A stretch of 64,000 nucleotides of DNA from Noviherbaspirillum saxi (GTDB taxonomy: Bacteria > Pseudomonadota > Gammaproteobacteria > Burkholderiales > Burkholderiaceae_D): assembly GCF_003591035.1 (NCBI RefSeq), contig NZ_QYUO01000001.1, positions 2,294,001 through 2,358,000 on the forward strand, written 5' to 3'. How positions within the stretch are numbered: the stretch's first letter is position 1; the number at the start of each line of letters is the position of its first letter. Positions 35,259 to 47,300 of the stretch are shown here, in pieces. A program made the translations under genes and the position numbers. The notes below the pieces were generated by a model. It was not told the origin of the DNA, did not search any database, and saw only the letters and a list, made by a program, of their open reading frames with translations.

Positions 35259-36473
35259 TCAGTAGGCGCTATTGCCAACCGGCCTGTTATAAGAGGGGCA
35301 TCCATTCTTACCCCACATTCCATTGCAGAGCTTCCATTTGCATTGCTCGCGCAAAAAGAAGTTTGACGCTTGCTCACATTGGGCAAGCATCATCTGGGTG
35401 CTGCGTGTCTTGAGGATACCGCCGGAAGTAGATACCTGAGACGAAGCACGCTGGGTGGGTGCGCTCTTGCGTTCCCTTACCTCGGCTAATCGTCGCTTAG
35501 CTTCGGTCTTTTTTTTTAGTTCTTCGTCGGCCTGGCGGCGAATCCGTTCGATTTCCAAGTCCTTTGCCATCTTTGAATCCGGCTGGCGTTTCGGCACGAC
35601 GGCATGCGCTCTCGTCTCTACTCTTGCCGACGGCCTTGAGTGCTGCTCTGCCATGTTTGCGGTACTCGGCATCTCGGCGAGCGAAGGAGCACGTCTTGCC
35701 GATGGCGACATGGGGAGTTCGGGCTTTGTGTCCTGACTGCGCTGGCGTTCAGCTTGAGTAATCGCATTTTGCACTACCCTGTCTTCGGCGGTTTTACTCG
35801 ACGACCTTGCTCCAGGCGATGAAGCGGCTGCCGTCTCCGGCTCAGCGACGGCGTCCGGGGGGGCGCCATCGTAAGGCAGTTCACTTCTGCTGATTCCGCG
35901 TACACCGCTACTTTGAGACGCCACGGACGACTCGGCTGTGGCCGCAAGCGCGGAGTACGAAGGCTTGCCGGCGGAAATTCCCGGCACCCCATCTGCTCTA
36001 TCAGTCTGTGCATGAGGATTCAACCACCATGCACTGCCGACGCCGACAGCAGCGCCAACCACAAACACTGCGGCCATATATGCAAATTTCGGCATGCGAC
36101 GGCGCCGCGGCAGCGGATGCTCATATTGCGCGTAACGTTCTGCGTATTCACGCTGGAACTGTTCGTATGCCGGGTTAACCCCCGAAGTTTCCGTAGTTCG
36201 TTGAGACAAATTTGCACCTGTCTCGTGAATATCCCTCTGATCAGCGCCCGATGCGTCTGTCTTATCCGGTGCAGGCGTATCACCAAGCGCGAGCCTGCCA
36301 TCCGTTTGCGTTTCGCTACGGGATTGCGGCGGTTCCGGTTGTTTCAGTGAAAGTGGCGTCGTCCGGCCGGTCAAGTGCAGTACCCTCCAAAGCAGGTTGG
36401 CATTAGGGATGCTTACCAAACAAACTTTTACATGATTGCCAACGAACAGATTCGTATATAAAGCAAGTGTCAT
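35259..36473 (-). CDS. Hypothetical single-pass membrane protein with Cys-rich C-terminal motif
   Basis: Up to 404 residues; the first 20 or so may not be translated (start uncertain). One membrane segment in the middle (FAYMAAVFVVGAAVGVGSAWW, about 130-150) follows a basic stretch PLPRRRRMPK, so the N-terminus should be cytoplasmic. A long Ser/Ala/Pro-rich region with a Lys/Glu coiled coil (about 305-340) follows. The end carries C-E-Q...REQCKWKLCNGMWGKNGCPSY, a motif I associate with hypothetical proteins of Burkholderiales, with four cysteines probably forming disulfides outside. Function unknown. Confidence 0.65.
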   Translation of the reverse strand: MTLALYTNLFVGNHVKVCLVSIPNANLLWRVLHLTGRTTPLSLKQPEPPQSRSETQTDGRLALGDTPAPDKTDASGADQRDIHETGANLSQRTTETSGVNPAYEQFQREYAERYAQYEHPLPRRRRMPKFAYMAAVFVVGAAVGVGSAWWLNPHAQTDRADGVPGISAGKPSYSALAATAESSVASQSSGVRGISRSELPYDGAPPDAVAEPETAAASSPGARSSSKTAEDRVVQNAITQAERQRSQDTKPELPMSPSARRAPSLAEMPSTANMAEQHSRPSARVETRAHAVVPKRQPDSKMAKDLEIERIRRQADEELKKKTEAKRRLAEVRERKSAPTQRASSQVSTSGGILKTRSTQMMLAQCEQASNFFLREQCKWKLCNGMWGKNGCPSYNRPVGNSAY

Positions 36474-37264
36474 TCAACTTTTGCGCAATATGCACTGAAA
36501 TTGACTTGCTGCGAGGCACATTCGCCGGAAATTCAAGCGTCGGACCCGGTGTGGCAGTTTACGACAAGCACTTTCGCAGTGACCCGCCGTATCCAGAAAG
36601 ACAACTAGAGGCAATAGTGGTTCAATGGCACCGGTATGCCTATTGATGATTTGCCATGGCAGCAGCAAATAGACTCTGAGAAAGGTCGGGTAGATTACAG
36701 ATTCACTTCTTCAACCGAGCGTTTGGCAATAGTGCGACGTTGTTCCATTTCGCCTTGTTGACGAAATCGAGCTTGCGCTGATGACCTTAGGCGCTTTCCC
36801 AATCTCGATCGTGTTTGTCAACACAACGTAGCTTATCCCGGAACCGCTTCTGGCGATAACGCGATCCCATTCATTCGGATGATGGAGCGTCTGTTTGCAT
36901 GGCTCAATATCCTTTAACCGCTCCGCCTGCTGCATCAATCACCCCCTGCTCCAGTCATGGAACAAAGGTGAAAAATCCCGGAAAGTCAACAGCTCCTTCG
37001 CCGCTTCCAAACGTTGGAATTCAGCATCTCCTTATGGCGTCTGGCCTTGATGCCGTCCCGTAAAAGTTAACAGCTATCTTTACTTGACGGCATGCTGAAA
37101 ACTGGAAATACGTTCGGCATTTCGGTTCGCCTCAGTGGAGGATTGCGACCGCGATGTCTGCTTTTCCCTTCAACCTAAAAATTTCCGATTAGTGCAAATG
37201 ATGCTCGCGCCGTCCGTGATCGGCGACGCTGGTTTTGATTCTTAAAAATTCGCAGGAGATCCAC
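36474..37264. other. Gene-poor stretch upstream of the chemoreceptor gene
   Basis: About 790 nt without a convincing gene. A 75-codon minus-strand frame (36711-36938) has no recognisable family or good start site. A possible promoter for the chemoreceptor gene is TTGACG (37084-37089) with a weak AATACG 17 bp on, about 150 nt before its ATG. Composition is mixed, suggesting eroded sequence. Confidence 0.5.
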
Positions 37265-38962
37265 ATGCTCAGAAATGTGCAGATCAAGACACAAGTAGTT
37301 CTAGGCTTAGGTTTTTTGATTGCGCTACTGACGATGATCGGCGGTTTGGCCTTCTACGGTGTTCGCAATACCGCTGCTCAACTCCAGAGCATTACGCTTA
37401 AGGATGTTAAAGCGGCCGGACAGGTGGAGAACATCCGCTTCAGGATGGAAATCAACCGCAGCCAGATATTGCAGTCGCTGCAACACAATCCAACGATGGA
37501 GTGGTCGAAGTTGCATGATCATCCACTGGATATTCATTCCAAAATAGTGTCGGACACCACCGGCGAGATAAACGCCGCATGGACGCGGTATATGGCCAAT
37601 ATCACCTCGCCTGATGAAAAAAAGCTCGCCGAAGAATGGTTCACGGCGAGCGGACGACTAGGCACCGAGGCGATTGGGAAATCCATGCTGGCGATTCGGG
37701 AAAACCGATGGGACGACGCGCAAGCAGTGCTCATCCGTTCGATCAATCCAACATACAGGATCGGAGACGGCGTCTTGGCAAAGCTAACGGACTTGCTTGA
37801 GAAGCGCGCCGCACGCAACGGCGTAAAAGTAGAAGCAGATATTTCGCAAACCGAAAATACTTTGGCGATCGTCATTGTACTGGCGGCGCTCCTTGCGATC
37901 GCGGTCGGCATTCTCCTGGTGCGCAGTATCACCGTCCCGCTCAACCAATCCATAGAAATTGCGCGCCGCGTCGCCCAGGGAGATCTTACGGGCGAAATTG
38001 ATGTTACTTCCAACAACGAGATTGGGCAGCTTCTCCTGGCTCTGAAGAACATGAATACCAGTCTGGCTACCATCATTCACAACGTCAGATCGGCGACCGG
38101 GATGATCGGCTCTGCTTCCTCGGAAATAGCCACAGGTAACCTGGACCTTTCCTCACGGACGGAGCAACAAGCGAGTTCGCTGGAAGAAACTGCTTCGTCG
38201 ATGGAAGAACTGACCAGCACGGTGAAGCAGAATAGTGACAACGCGAACGAAGCAAATCAGTTGGCGCTATCTGCTTCTACGGTGGCAACCAAGGGCGGAA
38301 CGGTGGTTTCAGAAGTCATCGCCACGATGGCATCGATCAATGAATCAGCCTTGAAGATTGTCGACATCATCGAGGTGATCGACGGCATTGCGTTCCAGAC
38401 CAATATTCTCGCGTTAAACGCAGCGGTTGAAGCGGCTAGAGCGGGAGAGCAAGGCCGAGGCTTTGCGGTGGTGGCCTCGGAAGTAAGAAGTCTGGCCCAG
38501 CGTTCCGCCAATGCAGCAAAAGAGATCAAGGCCTTGATCGATGACTCCGTTGAAAAGGTCGGCGTTGGTACTCGCCTGGTCGATCAGGCTGGGGTAACGA
38601 TGGAAGAGATCGTTTCCAGCGTCAGGCGAGTAACCGACATCATGGGTGAAATTGCCGCGGCGAGCGAGGAACAGACCATAGGAATCGGGCAGGTAAATCA
38701 GGCGATCACCCAGATGGATGAAATGACGCAGCAGAATGCAGCATTGGTCGAGCAAGCAGCCGCAGCGGCGGCCGCACTTGATGACCAGGCCAAAAACCTC
38801 ACGGGCGTCATCAGTGTATTCAAGGTAGACAACAACCAGGGGGATTCTCTGCCACTTGTACCGCAGCAGAAAGAACCACGTCCCGCTCTCCGGATTGTTC
38901 CCAAAAAAATTCCGAACACCAGGATCGGAAAAATTGCGGCCAGCCGAAAAAGTGTTGTTTGA
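37265..38962 (+). CDS. Methyl-accepting chemotaxis protein (4HB sensor, HAMP)
   Basis: 565 residues from ATG 37265 (CAGGAGAT upstream). First membrane helix at about 8-30, a periplasmic four-helix-bundle sensor domain to about 190, second membrane helix ([21 protein letters not shown]), then HAMP, then a signalling domain with the hairpin tip [27 protein letters not shown]. Methylation-helix glutamates/glutamines appear as [21 protein letters not shown]. No CheR-tethering pentapeptide at the C-terminus. It senses an unknown ligand and feeds CheA/CheW; no other chemotaxis genes are nearby. Confidence 0.94.
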   Translation: MLRNVQIKTQVVLGLGFLIALLTMIGGLAFYGVRNTAAQLQSITLKDVKAAGQVENIRFRMEINRSQILQSLQHNPTMEWSKLHDHPLDIHSKIVSDTTGEINAAWTRYMANITSPDEKKLAEEWFTASGRLGTEAIGKSMLAIRENRWDDAQAVLIRSINPTYRIGDGVLAKLTDLLEKRAARNGVKVEADISQTENTLAIVIVLAALLAIAVGILLVRSITVPLNQSIEIARRVAQGDLTGEIDVTSNNEIGQLLLALKNMNTSLATIIHNVRSATGMIGSASSEIATGNLDLSSRTEQQASSLEETASSMEELTSTVKQNSDNANEANQLALSASTVATKGGTVVSEVIATMASINESALKIVDIIEVIDGIAFQTNILALNAAVEAARAGEQGRGFAVVASEVRSLAQRSANAAKEIKALIDDSVEKVGVGTRLVDQAGVTMEEIVSSVRRVTDIMGEIAAASEEQTIGIGQVNQAITQMDEMTQQNAALVEQAAAAAAALDDQAKNLTGVISVFKVDNNQGDSLPLVPQQKEPRPALRIVPKKIPNTRIGKIAASRKSVV

Positions 38963-39140
38963 GATGACAATTTGATCGGGGAAAAAGTCTCGATCATCGC
39001 CGCTACAGGAAAACCATTTTTCTAAAAATTGCTGCGCCAGCATATCGTGCAAAACGAAACGTCTGCGCCGATGCGCCTCGTTGCGGGCCACACATATGCG
39101 TTTTCATCATTATCTTTAATGTTATTCAAGAAAATCTTTA

Positions 39141-40304
39141 ATGTGCCTCTTACCTAATAATCCATTTATCGCAGAAGAACGGATTGCCATCCTAGCGCTT
39201 GCAGATGGGTCGATTTTTCAGGGATTTTCGATAGGAGCGCCCGGTCACACGATCGGCGAGGTCGTGTTCAACACGGCCATGACAGGCTACCAGGAAATCC
39301 TGACCGATCCCAGTTACAGCCGCCAGCTCGTCACGCTGACTTATCCGCATATCGGCAATGTCGGCATCAATGCCGAAGACATCGAAGCCACCCGGATCCA
39401 TGCTGCTGGCTTGATCATCAAGGACTTGCCCTTGCTGGCGTCGAATTTCCGTTCCACGCTGAGTCTGTCGGAGTATTTGAAAGCGCAAAACGTGGTCGGC
39501 ATTGCCGGCCTCGATACCCGCAAGCTGACCCGCATCCTGCGCGAAAAAGGGGCCCAGAACGGCGCCATCCTGGCCGGTGAAGCCGATGTCGACAAAGCGC
39601 TGGCGCTGGCCAAATCCTTCCCCGGCCTGGCCGGCATGGATCTGGCCAAGGTGGTCTCGACCACCCAGTCCTATGTCTGGAATGAAACCGAATGGAAGCT
39701 GGGCCAGGGCTACGGCGCACAGACGGCGCCGGCGTATCACGTGGTGGCCTTCGATTACGGCGTCAAGCGCAACATCTTGCGCATGCTGGCCGAGCGCGGT
39801 TGCAAGATCACGGTGTTGCCGGCGCAGGCCAGTGCCGCCGAGGCGCTGGCGCTCAAGCCGGACGGCATCTTCCTGGCCAATGGCCCGGGCGACCCCGAGC
39901 CGTGCGACTACGCGATTGCCGCGACCCGGGAATTGATCGAGCGCGGCATTCCCACCTTCGGCATTTGCCTGGGGCACCAGATCATGGCGCTGGCCTCCGG
40001 CGCCAAGACCCTCAAAATGAAATTCGGTCACCACGGTGCGAACCACCCGGTGCAAGACCTCGACACCAGGCAAGTGATGATCACTTCGCAAAACCATGGT
40101 TTCGCGGTGGACCAGGCCACCTTGCCGGACAATTGCCGCGTCACCCACGTGTCGCTGTTCGATGGCTCGCTGCAAGGCTTTGCCCGCACCGACAAACCGG
40201 CATTCTGCTTCCAGGGCCATCCGGAAGCCTCGCCCGGCCCGACCGACGTCGCCCCCTTGTTTGATCGCTTCGTGGCGATGATGGAGAAACACAAAAATGC
40301 CTAA
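39141..40304 (+). CDS. carA: Carbamoyl-phosphate synthase small (glutaminase) subunit
   Basis: 387 residues. N-terminal domain [23 protein letters not shown] and C-terminal class I glutamine amidotransferase with nucleophile Cys in [15 protein letters not shown] and the His/Glu pair in [11 protein letters not shown]. It delivers ammonia to CarB for carbamoyl phosphate, precursor of arginine and pyrimidines. It overlaps carB by 8 nt. The first roughly 100 nt and the upstream region are AT-rich (19 of 60 G/C in 39121-39180), while the gene from about 39250 is GC-rich, so the 5' end looks recombined. The first 15 residues ([15 protein letters not shown]) are unlike usual CarA starts. An 11-bp direct repeat ATCTTTAATGT occurs at 39112 and 39134. 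Confidence 0.95.
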   Translation: MCLLPNNPFIAEERIAILALADGSIFQGFSIGAPGHTIGEVVFNTAMTGYQEILTDPSYSRQLVTLTYPHIGNVGINAEDIEATRIHAAGLIIKDLPLLASNFRSTLSLSEYLKAQNVVGIAGLDTRKLTRILREKGAQNGAILAGEADVDKALALAKSFPGLAGMDLAKVVSTTQSYVWNETEWKLGQGYGAQTAPAYHVVAFDYGVKRNILRMLAERGCKITVLPAQASAAEALALKPDGIFLANGPGDPEPCDYAIAATRELIERGIPTFGICLGHQIMALASGAKTLKMKFGHHGANHPVQDLDTRQVMITSQNHGFAVDQATLPDNCRVTHVSLFDGSLQGFARTDKPAFCFQGHPEASPGPTDVAPLFDRFVAMMEKHKNA

Positions 40305-43300
40305 GCGCACAGAGTTACACAGCATCCTGATTATTGGCGCCGGCCCGATCATCATCGGCCAGGCGTGCGAATTCGACTATTCCGGCGCCCAGGCCTGCAA
40401 GGCCTTGCGCGAAGAAGGTTACCGCGTGGTGCTGGTCAACAGCAATCCGGCCACCATCATGACCGATCCGGACATGGCCGATGTCACCTATATCGAACCG
40501 ATCACCTGGCAGGCGGTCGAGCGCATCATCGCCAAGGAGCGTCCGGATGCGATCCTGCCGACCATGGGCGGCCAGACCGCGCTCAATTGCGCGCTCGACC
40601 TGCACCATCACGGCGTGCTGACCAAATACGGCTGCGAACTGATCGGCGCCACGCCGGAAGCCATCGACAAGGCCGAAGACCGTTCCAAGTTCAAGCAGGC
40701 GATGACCAGGATCGGACTGGGGTCGGCGCGTTCGGGCGTGGCGCACACGCTGGAAGAATCGTGGGCGGTGCAAAAGGAAATCGGTTTCCCGGTCATCATC
40801 CGGCCCTCGTTCACGATGGGCGGCACCGGCGGCGGCATTGCCTACAATCCGGAAGAATTCGAGACCATCTGCAAGCGTGGCCTGGAAGCCTCGCCCACCT
40901 CCGAACTGCTGATCGAAGAATCGCTGATCGGCTGGAAAGAGTACGAGATGGAAGTCGTGCGCGACAAGAAGGACAATTGCATCATCGTCTGCTCGATCGA
41001 AAACCTCGACCCGATGGGCGTGCATACCGGCGACTCGATCACGGTGGCGCCGGCGCAGACGCTGACCGACAAGGAATACCAGATCATGCGCAACGCCTCG
41101 CTGGCGGTGCTGCGCGAGATCGGGGTCGACACCGGCGGCTCCAATGTGCAGTTCGCGGTCAATCCGGCCGATGGTCGCATGATCGTCATTGAAATGAATC
41201 CGCGCGTCTCGCGTTCCTCCGCGCTGGCGTCCAAGGCGACCGGCTTTCCGATTGCGAAGATCGCCGCCAAGCTGGCGGTCGGTTTCACGCTGGACGAGTT
41301 GCGCAACGAAATCACCGGCGGCGCCACGCCCGCCTCGTTCGAGCCCAGCATCGATTATGTGGTGACCAAGGTGCCGCGTTTCGCGTTCGAGAAGTTTCCG
41401 ACCGCCGACAGCCATCTGACCACGCAAATGAAATCGGTGGGCGAAGTGATGGCGATCGGGCGCACCTTCCAGGAATCGTTCCAGAAAGCCTTGCGCGGTC
41501 TGGAAGTCGGGGTCGACGGCATGAATGAAAAGACCACCGACCGCGAAACCATCGAAGAGCAGCTGGGCGAACCCGGTCCGGAACGCATCTGGTATGTCGG
41601 CGACGCCTTTGCGCAAGGCTTCTCGCTGGAAGAAGTGCATCAGCTGACCCATATCGATCCCTGGTTCCTGGTGCAGATCAAGGAAATCGTCGATATCGAA
41701 CTGTGGCTGGAAACCCAGACGCTGGAGGCGCTGGACAAGGACACCCTGTTCAAGCTCAAGCAAAAGGGCTTTGCCGACCGGCGTCTGGCCAAGCTGCTCA
41801 AGACCAGCGACAAGGCGGTGCGCGAGCAGCGGCGCGCGCTCAATGTGCGGCCGGTCTACAAGCGGGTCGACACCTGCGCGGCCGAATTCGCCACGCGCAC
41901 CGCGTACATGTACTCGACCTACGAGGAAGAGTGCGAATCGCAGCCGACCGACAAGAAAAAGATCATGGTCTTGGGCGGCGGTCCCAACCGCATCGGGCAA
42001 GGCATCGAATTCGACTATTGCTGCGTGCATGCGGCGCTGGCGATGCGCGAAGACGGCTATGAAACCATCATGGTCAACTGCAATCCGGAAACCGTCTCGA
42101 CCGATTACGATACTTCCGACCGGCTGTATTTCGAACCGCTGACGCTGGAAGACGTGCTGGAAATCGTCGACAAGGAAAAGCCGTATGGCGTGATCGTGCA
42201 GTACGGCGGCCAGACCCCGCTGAAACTGGCGCTCGACCTGGAAGCCAATGGCGTGCCCATCGTCGGCACCTCGCCCGACATGATCGATGCGGCCGAAGAC
42301 CGCGAACGCTTCCAGAAACTGTTGCAAGACCTGGGCTTGCGCCAGCCGCCCAACCGCACCGCGCGCACCGAAGAAGACGCGTTGCGCCTGGCGCAGGAAA
42401 TCGGCTATCCGCTGGTGGTGCGTCCGTCCTATGTGCTGGGCGGGCGGGCGATGGAAATCGTGCATGAACAGCGCGATCTGGAACGCTACATGCGCGAAGC
42501 GGTCAAGGTTTCGAACGATTCGCCGGTGCTGCTCGACCGCTTCCTCAACGATGCGATCGAAGTCGATGTGGATTGCCTGTCCGATGGCCAGCGCACCTTC
42601 ATCGGCGGCGTGATGGAACACATCGAACAGGCCGGCGTGCATTCGGGCGACTCGGCTTGCTCGCTGCCGCCGTATTCGCTGTCCCAGGACACCATCGACG
42701 AACTCAAGCGCCAGACCGCGCTGATGGCCAAGGGCTTGAAGGTGGTGGGCTTGATGAATGTGCAGTTTGCCATTCAGCAGCATGAAGTCGATGGCCAGTT
42801 GCAGGATGTGGTGTACGTGCTGGAAGTCAACCCGCGCGCCTCGCGCACGGTGCCGTATGTATCGAAGGCGACCGGCTTGCAGCTGGCCAAGATTGCCGCG
42901 CGCTGCATGGTGGGGCAGTCACTCGACAGCCAGGGCATCACGAAGGAAGTGGTGCCGCCGTACTACAGCGTCAAGGAAGCGGTGTTCCCGTTCAACAAGT
43001 TCCCCGGAGTCGACACCATTCTGGGTCCGGAAATGAAATCCACCGGCGAAGTCATGGGGGTGGGCAAGACCTTTGGCGAAGCGTTCGTGAAGTCGCAGCT
43101 GGGGGCGGGCGTCAAATTGCCGACCTCGGGCAAGGTGTTCCTGAGCGTCAAGAACAGCGACAAGCCGCGCGCGGTGCAGGTGGCCAAAGACTTGGTGGAG
43201 CTGGGCTTTACGCTGGTGGCGACCAAGGGCACGGCCGCGGCCATCAGTGCGGCCGGGATTCCGGTGGCGGCCGTCAACAAGGTGGTCGAAGGGCGGCCGC

Positions 43301-44166
43301 ACGTGGTCGACATGATCAAGAACAACGAGATTGTGCTGGTGATCAATACGGTGGAAGAAAAGCGTACCGCGATTGCCGATTCGCGCGCCATCCGCACTTC
43401 CGCCTTGCTCGCGCGCGCCACTACCTATACCACCATCGCCGGCGCCGAAGCCGCCGTCGAAGGCTTGCGTCATCTAGCCACTTACGACCTGTATTCACTG
43501 CAGAACTTGCACGAGTGGATAAACAGAAGCGCCAGCATGCACAAAAAGATTCCGGCAATTGTGCCTTTACACAACGCAAATATGTCGCGCAAGCGAGTTT
43601 CCGAGCCCGTCATGCATTCACTATTTCAATCAGCAAAACAAAGAACTGCCTTTGAACGTAATCGCAAGCGAATCAATCTTTTTATCCGGCAGCCGTTTAC
43701 CGAATCCAGCGAACAAGAACAGTCTCTCGTTGCAGAAGCACTGAACCTGATTGAGACTGCGAACGGGACGCCGTATGAGTTTAATTATTTGACCGGGCTG
43801 GAAGCTGAAAGCGCGACCACGTTCCGAACCTCGTTTGAAGAAAAAACCGGACTGCCTTTCAATCCGCAAAATTTTCGGCAATATCGATTAGGCTTACTAA
43901 ACCAGGCCGATGCCTTCATCAATATCCGCGTTGGATTAAGCGAAAGCAGTGCATTTGAACTGGCATATCATATTTTTCAAGGCCTCGGAACACCTGTTCT
44001 ATTCCTCGTCTGGAAGAAAGCGCCGATCAAAACCACTCTATTGAAAGACCTTCAGAGTATGTGTGACGTCACTTACCTGGAATTCGAACAGGTGGACGAC
44101 TTGCGGCAGGGCATCCATGAATTCTTTCGAAAAACAGAACTTGGACTACGACCTGTCATCAGTTGA
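40297..44166 (+). CDS. carB: Carbamoyl-phosphate synthase large subunit fused to an extra C-terminal domain
   Basis: 1289 residues; normal CarB is about 1075. Residues 1-1076 hold the full enzyme: two ATP-grasp halves and the allosteric MGS domain, ending ...[16 protein letters not shown] and [10 protein letters not shown], where CarB usually stops. About 213 residues follow in the same open frame (43525-44163). That part includes [19 protein letters not shown] with E1216 and E1221, and [19 protein letters not shown]. The pattern resembles nucleoside 2-deoxyribosyltransferase/Rossmann-like nucleotide hydrolases; this is inference. The core has 38 of 60 G/C in 43141-43200, the extension 22 of 60 in 43621-43680, so it is of different origin. 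greA, a frequent carB neighbour, is absent. Confidence 0.93.
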   Translation: MPKRTELHSILIIGAGPIIIGQACEFDYSGAQACKALREEGYRVVLVNSNPATIMTDPDMADVTYIEPITWQAVERIIAKERPDAILPTMGGQTALNCALDLHHHGVLTKYGCELIGATPEAIDKAEDRSKFKQAMTRIGLGSARSGVAHTLEESWAVQKEIGFPVIIRPSFTMGGTGGGIAYNPEEFETICKRGLEASPTSELLIEESLIGWKEYEMEVVRDKKDNCIIVCSIENLDPMGVHTGDSITVAPAQTLTDKEYQIMRNASLAVLREIGVDTGGSNVQFAVNPADGRMIVIEMNPRVSRSSALASKATGFPIAKIAAKLAVGFTLDELRNEITGGATPASFEPSIDYVVTKVPRFAFEKFPTADSHLTTQMKSVGEVMAIGRTFQESFQKALRGLEVGVDGMNEKTTDRETIEEQLGEPGPERIWYVGDAFAQGFSLEEVHQLTHIDPWFLVQIKEIVDIELWLETQTLEALDKDTLFKLKQKGFADRRLAKLLKTSDKAVREQRRALNVRPVYKRVDTCAAEFATRTAYMYSTYEEECESQPTDKKKIMVLGGGPNRIGQGIEFDYCCVHAALAMREDGYETIMVNCNPETVSTDYDTSDRLYFEPLTLEDVLEIVDKEKPYGVIVQYGGQTPLKLALDLEANGVPIVGTSPDMIDAAEDRERFQKLLQDLGLRQPPNRTARTEEDALRLAQEIGYPLVVRPSYVLGGRAMEIVHEQRDLERYMREAVKVSNDSPVLLDRFLNDAIEVDVDCLSDGQRTFIGGVMEHIEQAGVHSGDSACSLPPYSLSQDTIDELKRQTALMAKGLKVVGLMNVQFAIQQHEVDGQLQDVVYVLEVNPRASRTVPYVSKATGLQLAKIAARCMVGQSLDSQGITKEVVPPYYSVKEAVFPFNKFPGVDTILGPEMKSTGEVMGVGKTFGEAFVKSQLGAGVKLPTSGKVFLSVKNSDKPRAVQVAKDLVELGFTLVATKGTAAAISAAGIPVAAVNKVVEGRPHVVDMIKNNEIVLVINTVEEKRTAIADSRAIRTSALLARATTYTTIAGAEAAVEGLRHLATYDLYSLQNLHEWINRSASMHKKIPAIVPLHNANMSRKRVSEPVMHSLFQSAKQRTAFERNRKRINLFIRQPFTESSEQEQSLVAEALNLIETANGTPYEFNYLTGLEAESATTFRTSFEEKTGLPFNPQNFRQYRLGLLNQADAFINIRVGLSESSAFELAYHIFQGLGTPVLFLVWKKAPIKTTLLKDLQSMCDVTYLEFEQVDDLRQGIHEFFRKTELGLRPVIS

Positions 44167-44310
44167 ATCAGTTAAATCTGTACATATACCGGCCCTTCTT
44201 CATCTTGCGAACCGCTAAAAAGATGTTTGAAGCGCCGTGTAGAGCAGCAATCACATTCGAACATTTACATTCGAACGGTCGCAGCAACTGCAGATTTGAG
44301 GAGCGGAATA

Positions 44311-47300
44311 CTAGTCTTCAGACTTGGGCGATGTATCCGTCTGCGTGAGCTGATAAGACAATTGCGAGGATGCCGGCACTGGCGCGGACAAAGTCGCTGC
44401 ATCGCGGACAATCGCGCCTGTTACCGGTGTACGCGTGAGATTGCCGCCATCAATACCATAGATATTCCAGGCCAGCGTCACCACAATGCCAGCGGCGAAC
44501 GCTACACCTCCGAGCAAGGCGACCATCGGCCGTGTAATACCAGGACGCACAGCAGCTACCGGTGAGTCTGCAAGGATGGCTCTTGCGCGAACGTTCCAGG
44601 CAGCCGTCTTTTCGCTGTCACTGCTTATGCACCCGACCAGATCGGCGGCAAGGGCCTGCGCCTCGGCGCACTGACGCTCGCAGGTTTGGCGTAGCGCCTC
44701 TGCCTGATCGGCACTTGTGTCGGCATATTCTTTTTGACGGCGGGCTGATTCCGTCGCGCGGCGTTCTGCGACCACCCGCAGTTCTTCGGCAGTGCGCGCT
44801 TCTATCTGGGCGTCCTTGCGCAATATGGCTCGCTCTATCGCCGCCCTTTCAGCCACTGCGCTCTGTTGCACTTCCTCGCGCGCGATGGCGTCGGCAGCCT
44901 TGCGCCGCAACTCTGCCTGTTCGGCTGCTTTTTCGAGTTGGTGCTGCTCCGCCAGTAGTCTTGCCTGGCTGGCCTGTCGTGTTGCACGTTCGGCAGCATG
45001 GCGCTCCGCCTGTACCCGTGCATGCTCCTGTTCGGCATGCGCGCGCGCCTCTGCTTCCTGTTGCCATTGCTTTTCCGACGCCAGCTTGCGCTGGATGGCT
45101 TCCAATGCAAGCTGTTCCGCCGCAGCACGTTCTTTCTCGACACGTGCCAGTTCGATTGCTTCGCGCGCGTTCTTCAGCGCTGCATACGCGGCTTTGCGTT
45201 CGTGTTCGGCGCGCTCGGCCGCCTGCTGCATCAAATGCTTTTCGGCGGTCAGCTGGGCCTCGATTGCCTGGCGCGCCGACCGTTCGGCCTGCTCCCGCGC
45301 TCGCATTGCGTCGGCGTGTTCCTGTTCGGCCCGGGCGCGTGCTTCCGCATCGGCTTGCGCCACCTGTTCGGCCGTCAAGGTTTGCCGGACCGCTTCAAGC
45401 GCCTGCTGTTCCGCGACCGTACGCGCCTGCTCGGCACGCGCCAATTCGCTTGCTTCGGCGGCTTTCGCTTCTGCTGCGTCGGCCGCATTGCGAGCGTGCA
45501 GCGCCTGCTGTTGCGCCGACTGAAGCGCTTGCTGCTCGGCCGCGAGCTTGTGTTGGGCGGCTTCCAGCGCTTGCCGGGCAACAGCGGCACGCTGCTGCTC
45601 AAGCGTGAGCTTTTGCCGCATGGCTGCGAGCGCTTCCTGTTCGTCGTTCGCACGCTGGCGTTCGAGACGTGCCAGTTCGACGGCTGCGCGCGCTTTTTGC
45701 AGCGCGGCTTCCGCCGCTTCGCGCTGAATGTCAGCGCGCTCCAGCGCCTTGGTCAACGCCAGATTGGCCGCCGCTGCTTCCTCTTCCTTTGCGATGCGTG
45801 CGGCGCAGTCAGTCTGTTCCCGCATGCGCAGCAGGCTGGCGTGCTGTGTATCCGCATCGGCACGCGCCTGCGCCTGCGTAATGGCCGCCTCCTCGGCACG
45901 CGCTTTTTCCTGCAGCGCGGCGACCGCCCGTTGCTCCACATCGACACGTTCGCGCTCAAGACGGGCAAGCTCCATTGCTTCGCGGGCCTTGGCCGCGGCG
46001 AGTGCAGCTGTCTGGCGCTGCAGTTCCGCATGCTCGGCTGCACGGGCCAGCGCCTGCTGTTCGGATTCGGCGTGCTCGGTTGCCATGGTGTACGCGGCAC
46101 GCTCCAGCTCAACCCGTCCTTCCGCGAGCTGGCGTGCGCGCAACTCTATTTCACTACGTGCCTTGGCGGCATCGGAAATAGTTTGCTCCGCTTCGGCACG
46201 TTCGCGTGCCTCCTGAATGCCGCGGGCTTCGGCGTCGATCCGGGTACGCGACTGCATGTCCGCATGATGTTCGGCTTCGACGCGAGTCAGCGCCATCTGC
46301 TGCAGTTCACGCTCGGTGCAAATGCGGGCTTCAGTTGCGGCGCGGATGCGGTCTTCGGCTTCGCGGCGCGCTTGTGCTGCGGCCGCTGCCGTTGTCTCCG
46401 CGTGTTCGCGGCGTGCGGCAGCTTCCCGCATTTCGACTTCGGCCTGCAGCCTGAGGCGCAATGCTTCCGCGACCTTGCGTTCGAGATCAATGCGCGCTTG
46501 GGCGGCGGCTTCGTTTTCCTGCTCGGCGAGCACGCGTGCGCGTGCTTCTTCGCGCGCACGTATTTCGATCGGTGCCCTGCTGAGCGCGGCGTGCAATGCC
46601 GTCGCTTCTTCGCGTTCGCGTTCGCGGGTGGCGGCAAGCGCTTCGATGCGCGCCTGGGCCAACCTTTCCGATGCCTGACGAGCTTCCTTTTCGCGCCTTT
46701 CCTGTTCGCGCGCCATGTCGGCGATACGGGCATCGGCACGGGCGCGCGCCTCGATTTCCTGACGCGCGGCTTCAGTGGCGGTTGCGCGCTGAGCTGCTTG
46801 CCAGCGAGCGAGTTCGGTTTCCTGTGCCAGCTCTTCCGCGGCTGCGGCAGCGCGTGCCGCCAGTTCGGATTGGATGGCCAGATGCTCGGCTGCGCGCTCG
46901 CGGGCTGCGCGCTCGGCACGGGCACGTTCTTCGGCGACGCGGCGGGCCTGCGCATCCACCTCGGCGCGCGCGCGCAATTCGTCGGTTTCGCGCTTGACGG
47001 CGGCAGCGCGCGCTTCGCTGGTTTCACGCGCCTGGCGCTCGGCGTCGTACCGGGCGTGAGCCGCTTCAATCGCTTCCTCGGAAGCCCTGGCGTTCTGGTA
47101 CGCCTCGGCGGCGGCGGCGGCTTCGATCCGCGCGCGATCTTCTGCCAGGGAACGGGCACGGGCTTCGGCATGGGCGCGGTTTTCGGCGGCTACTGTCGCC
47201 TTGGCTTCGGCCTCGACGCGGGCAATCGCTTCGCGTATGGCTTTCAGGTCGACACCGCCATTGCCGGATTCGGAAATATCGGCCGCACGCAGGATGCGAT

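Noticed and set aside
36711..36938. A 75-codon minus-strand frame in the gap before the chemoreceptor gene
   Set aside because: No recognisable family, no clear ribosome binding site, and weak coding character; may be a remnant but unsupported.
40315..42783. An 822-codon open frame opposite carB
   Set aside because: It is the reverse of a highly conserved CarB coding region with strong third-position GC; long antisense frames are expected in such genes.
43537..44166. Separate gene for the carB tail starting at an internal ATG (43537)
   Set aside because: No ribosome binding site precedes that ATG and the frame is continuous with carB; a fusion is the simpler reading, though internal initiation cannot be excluded.
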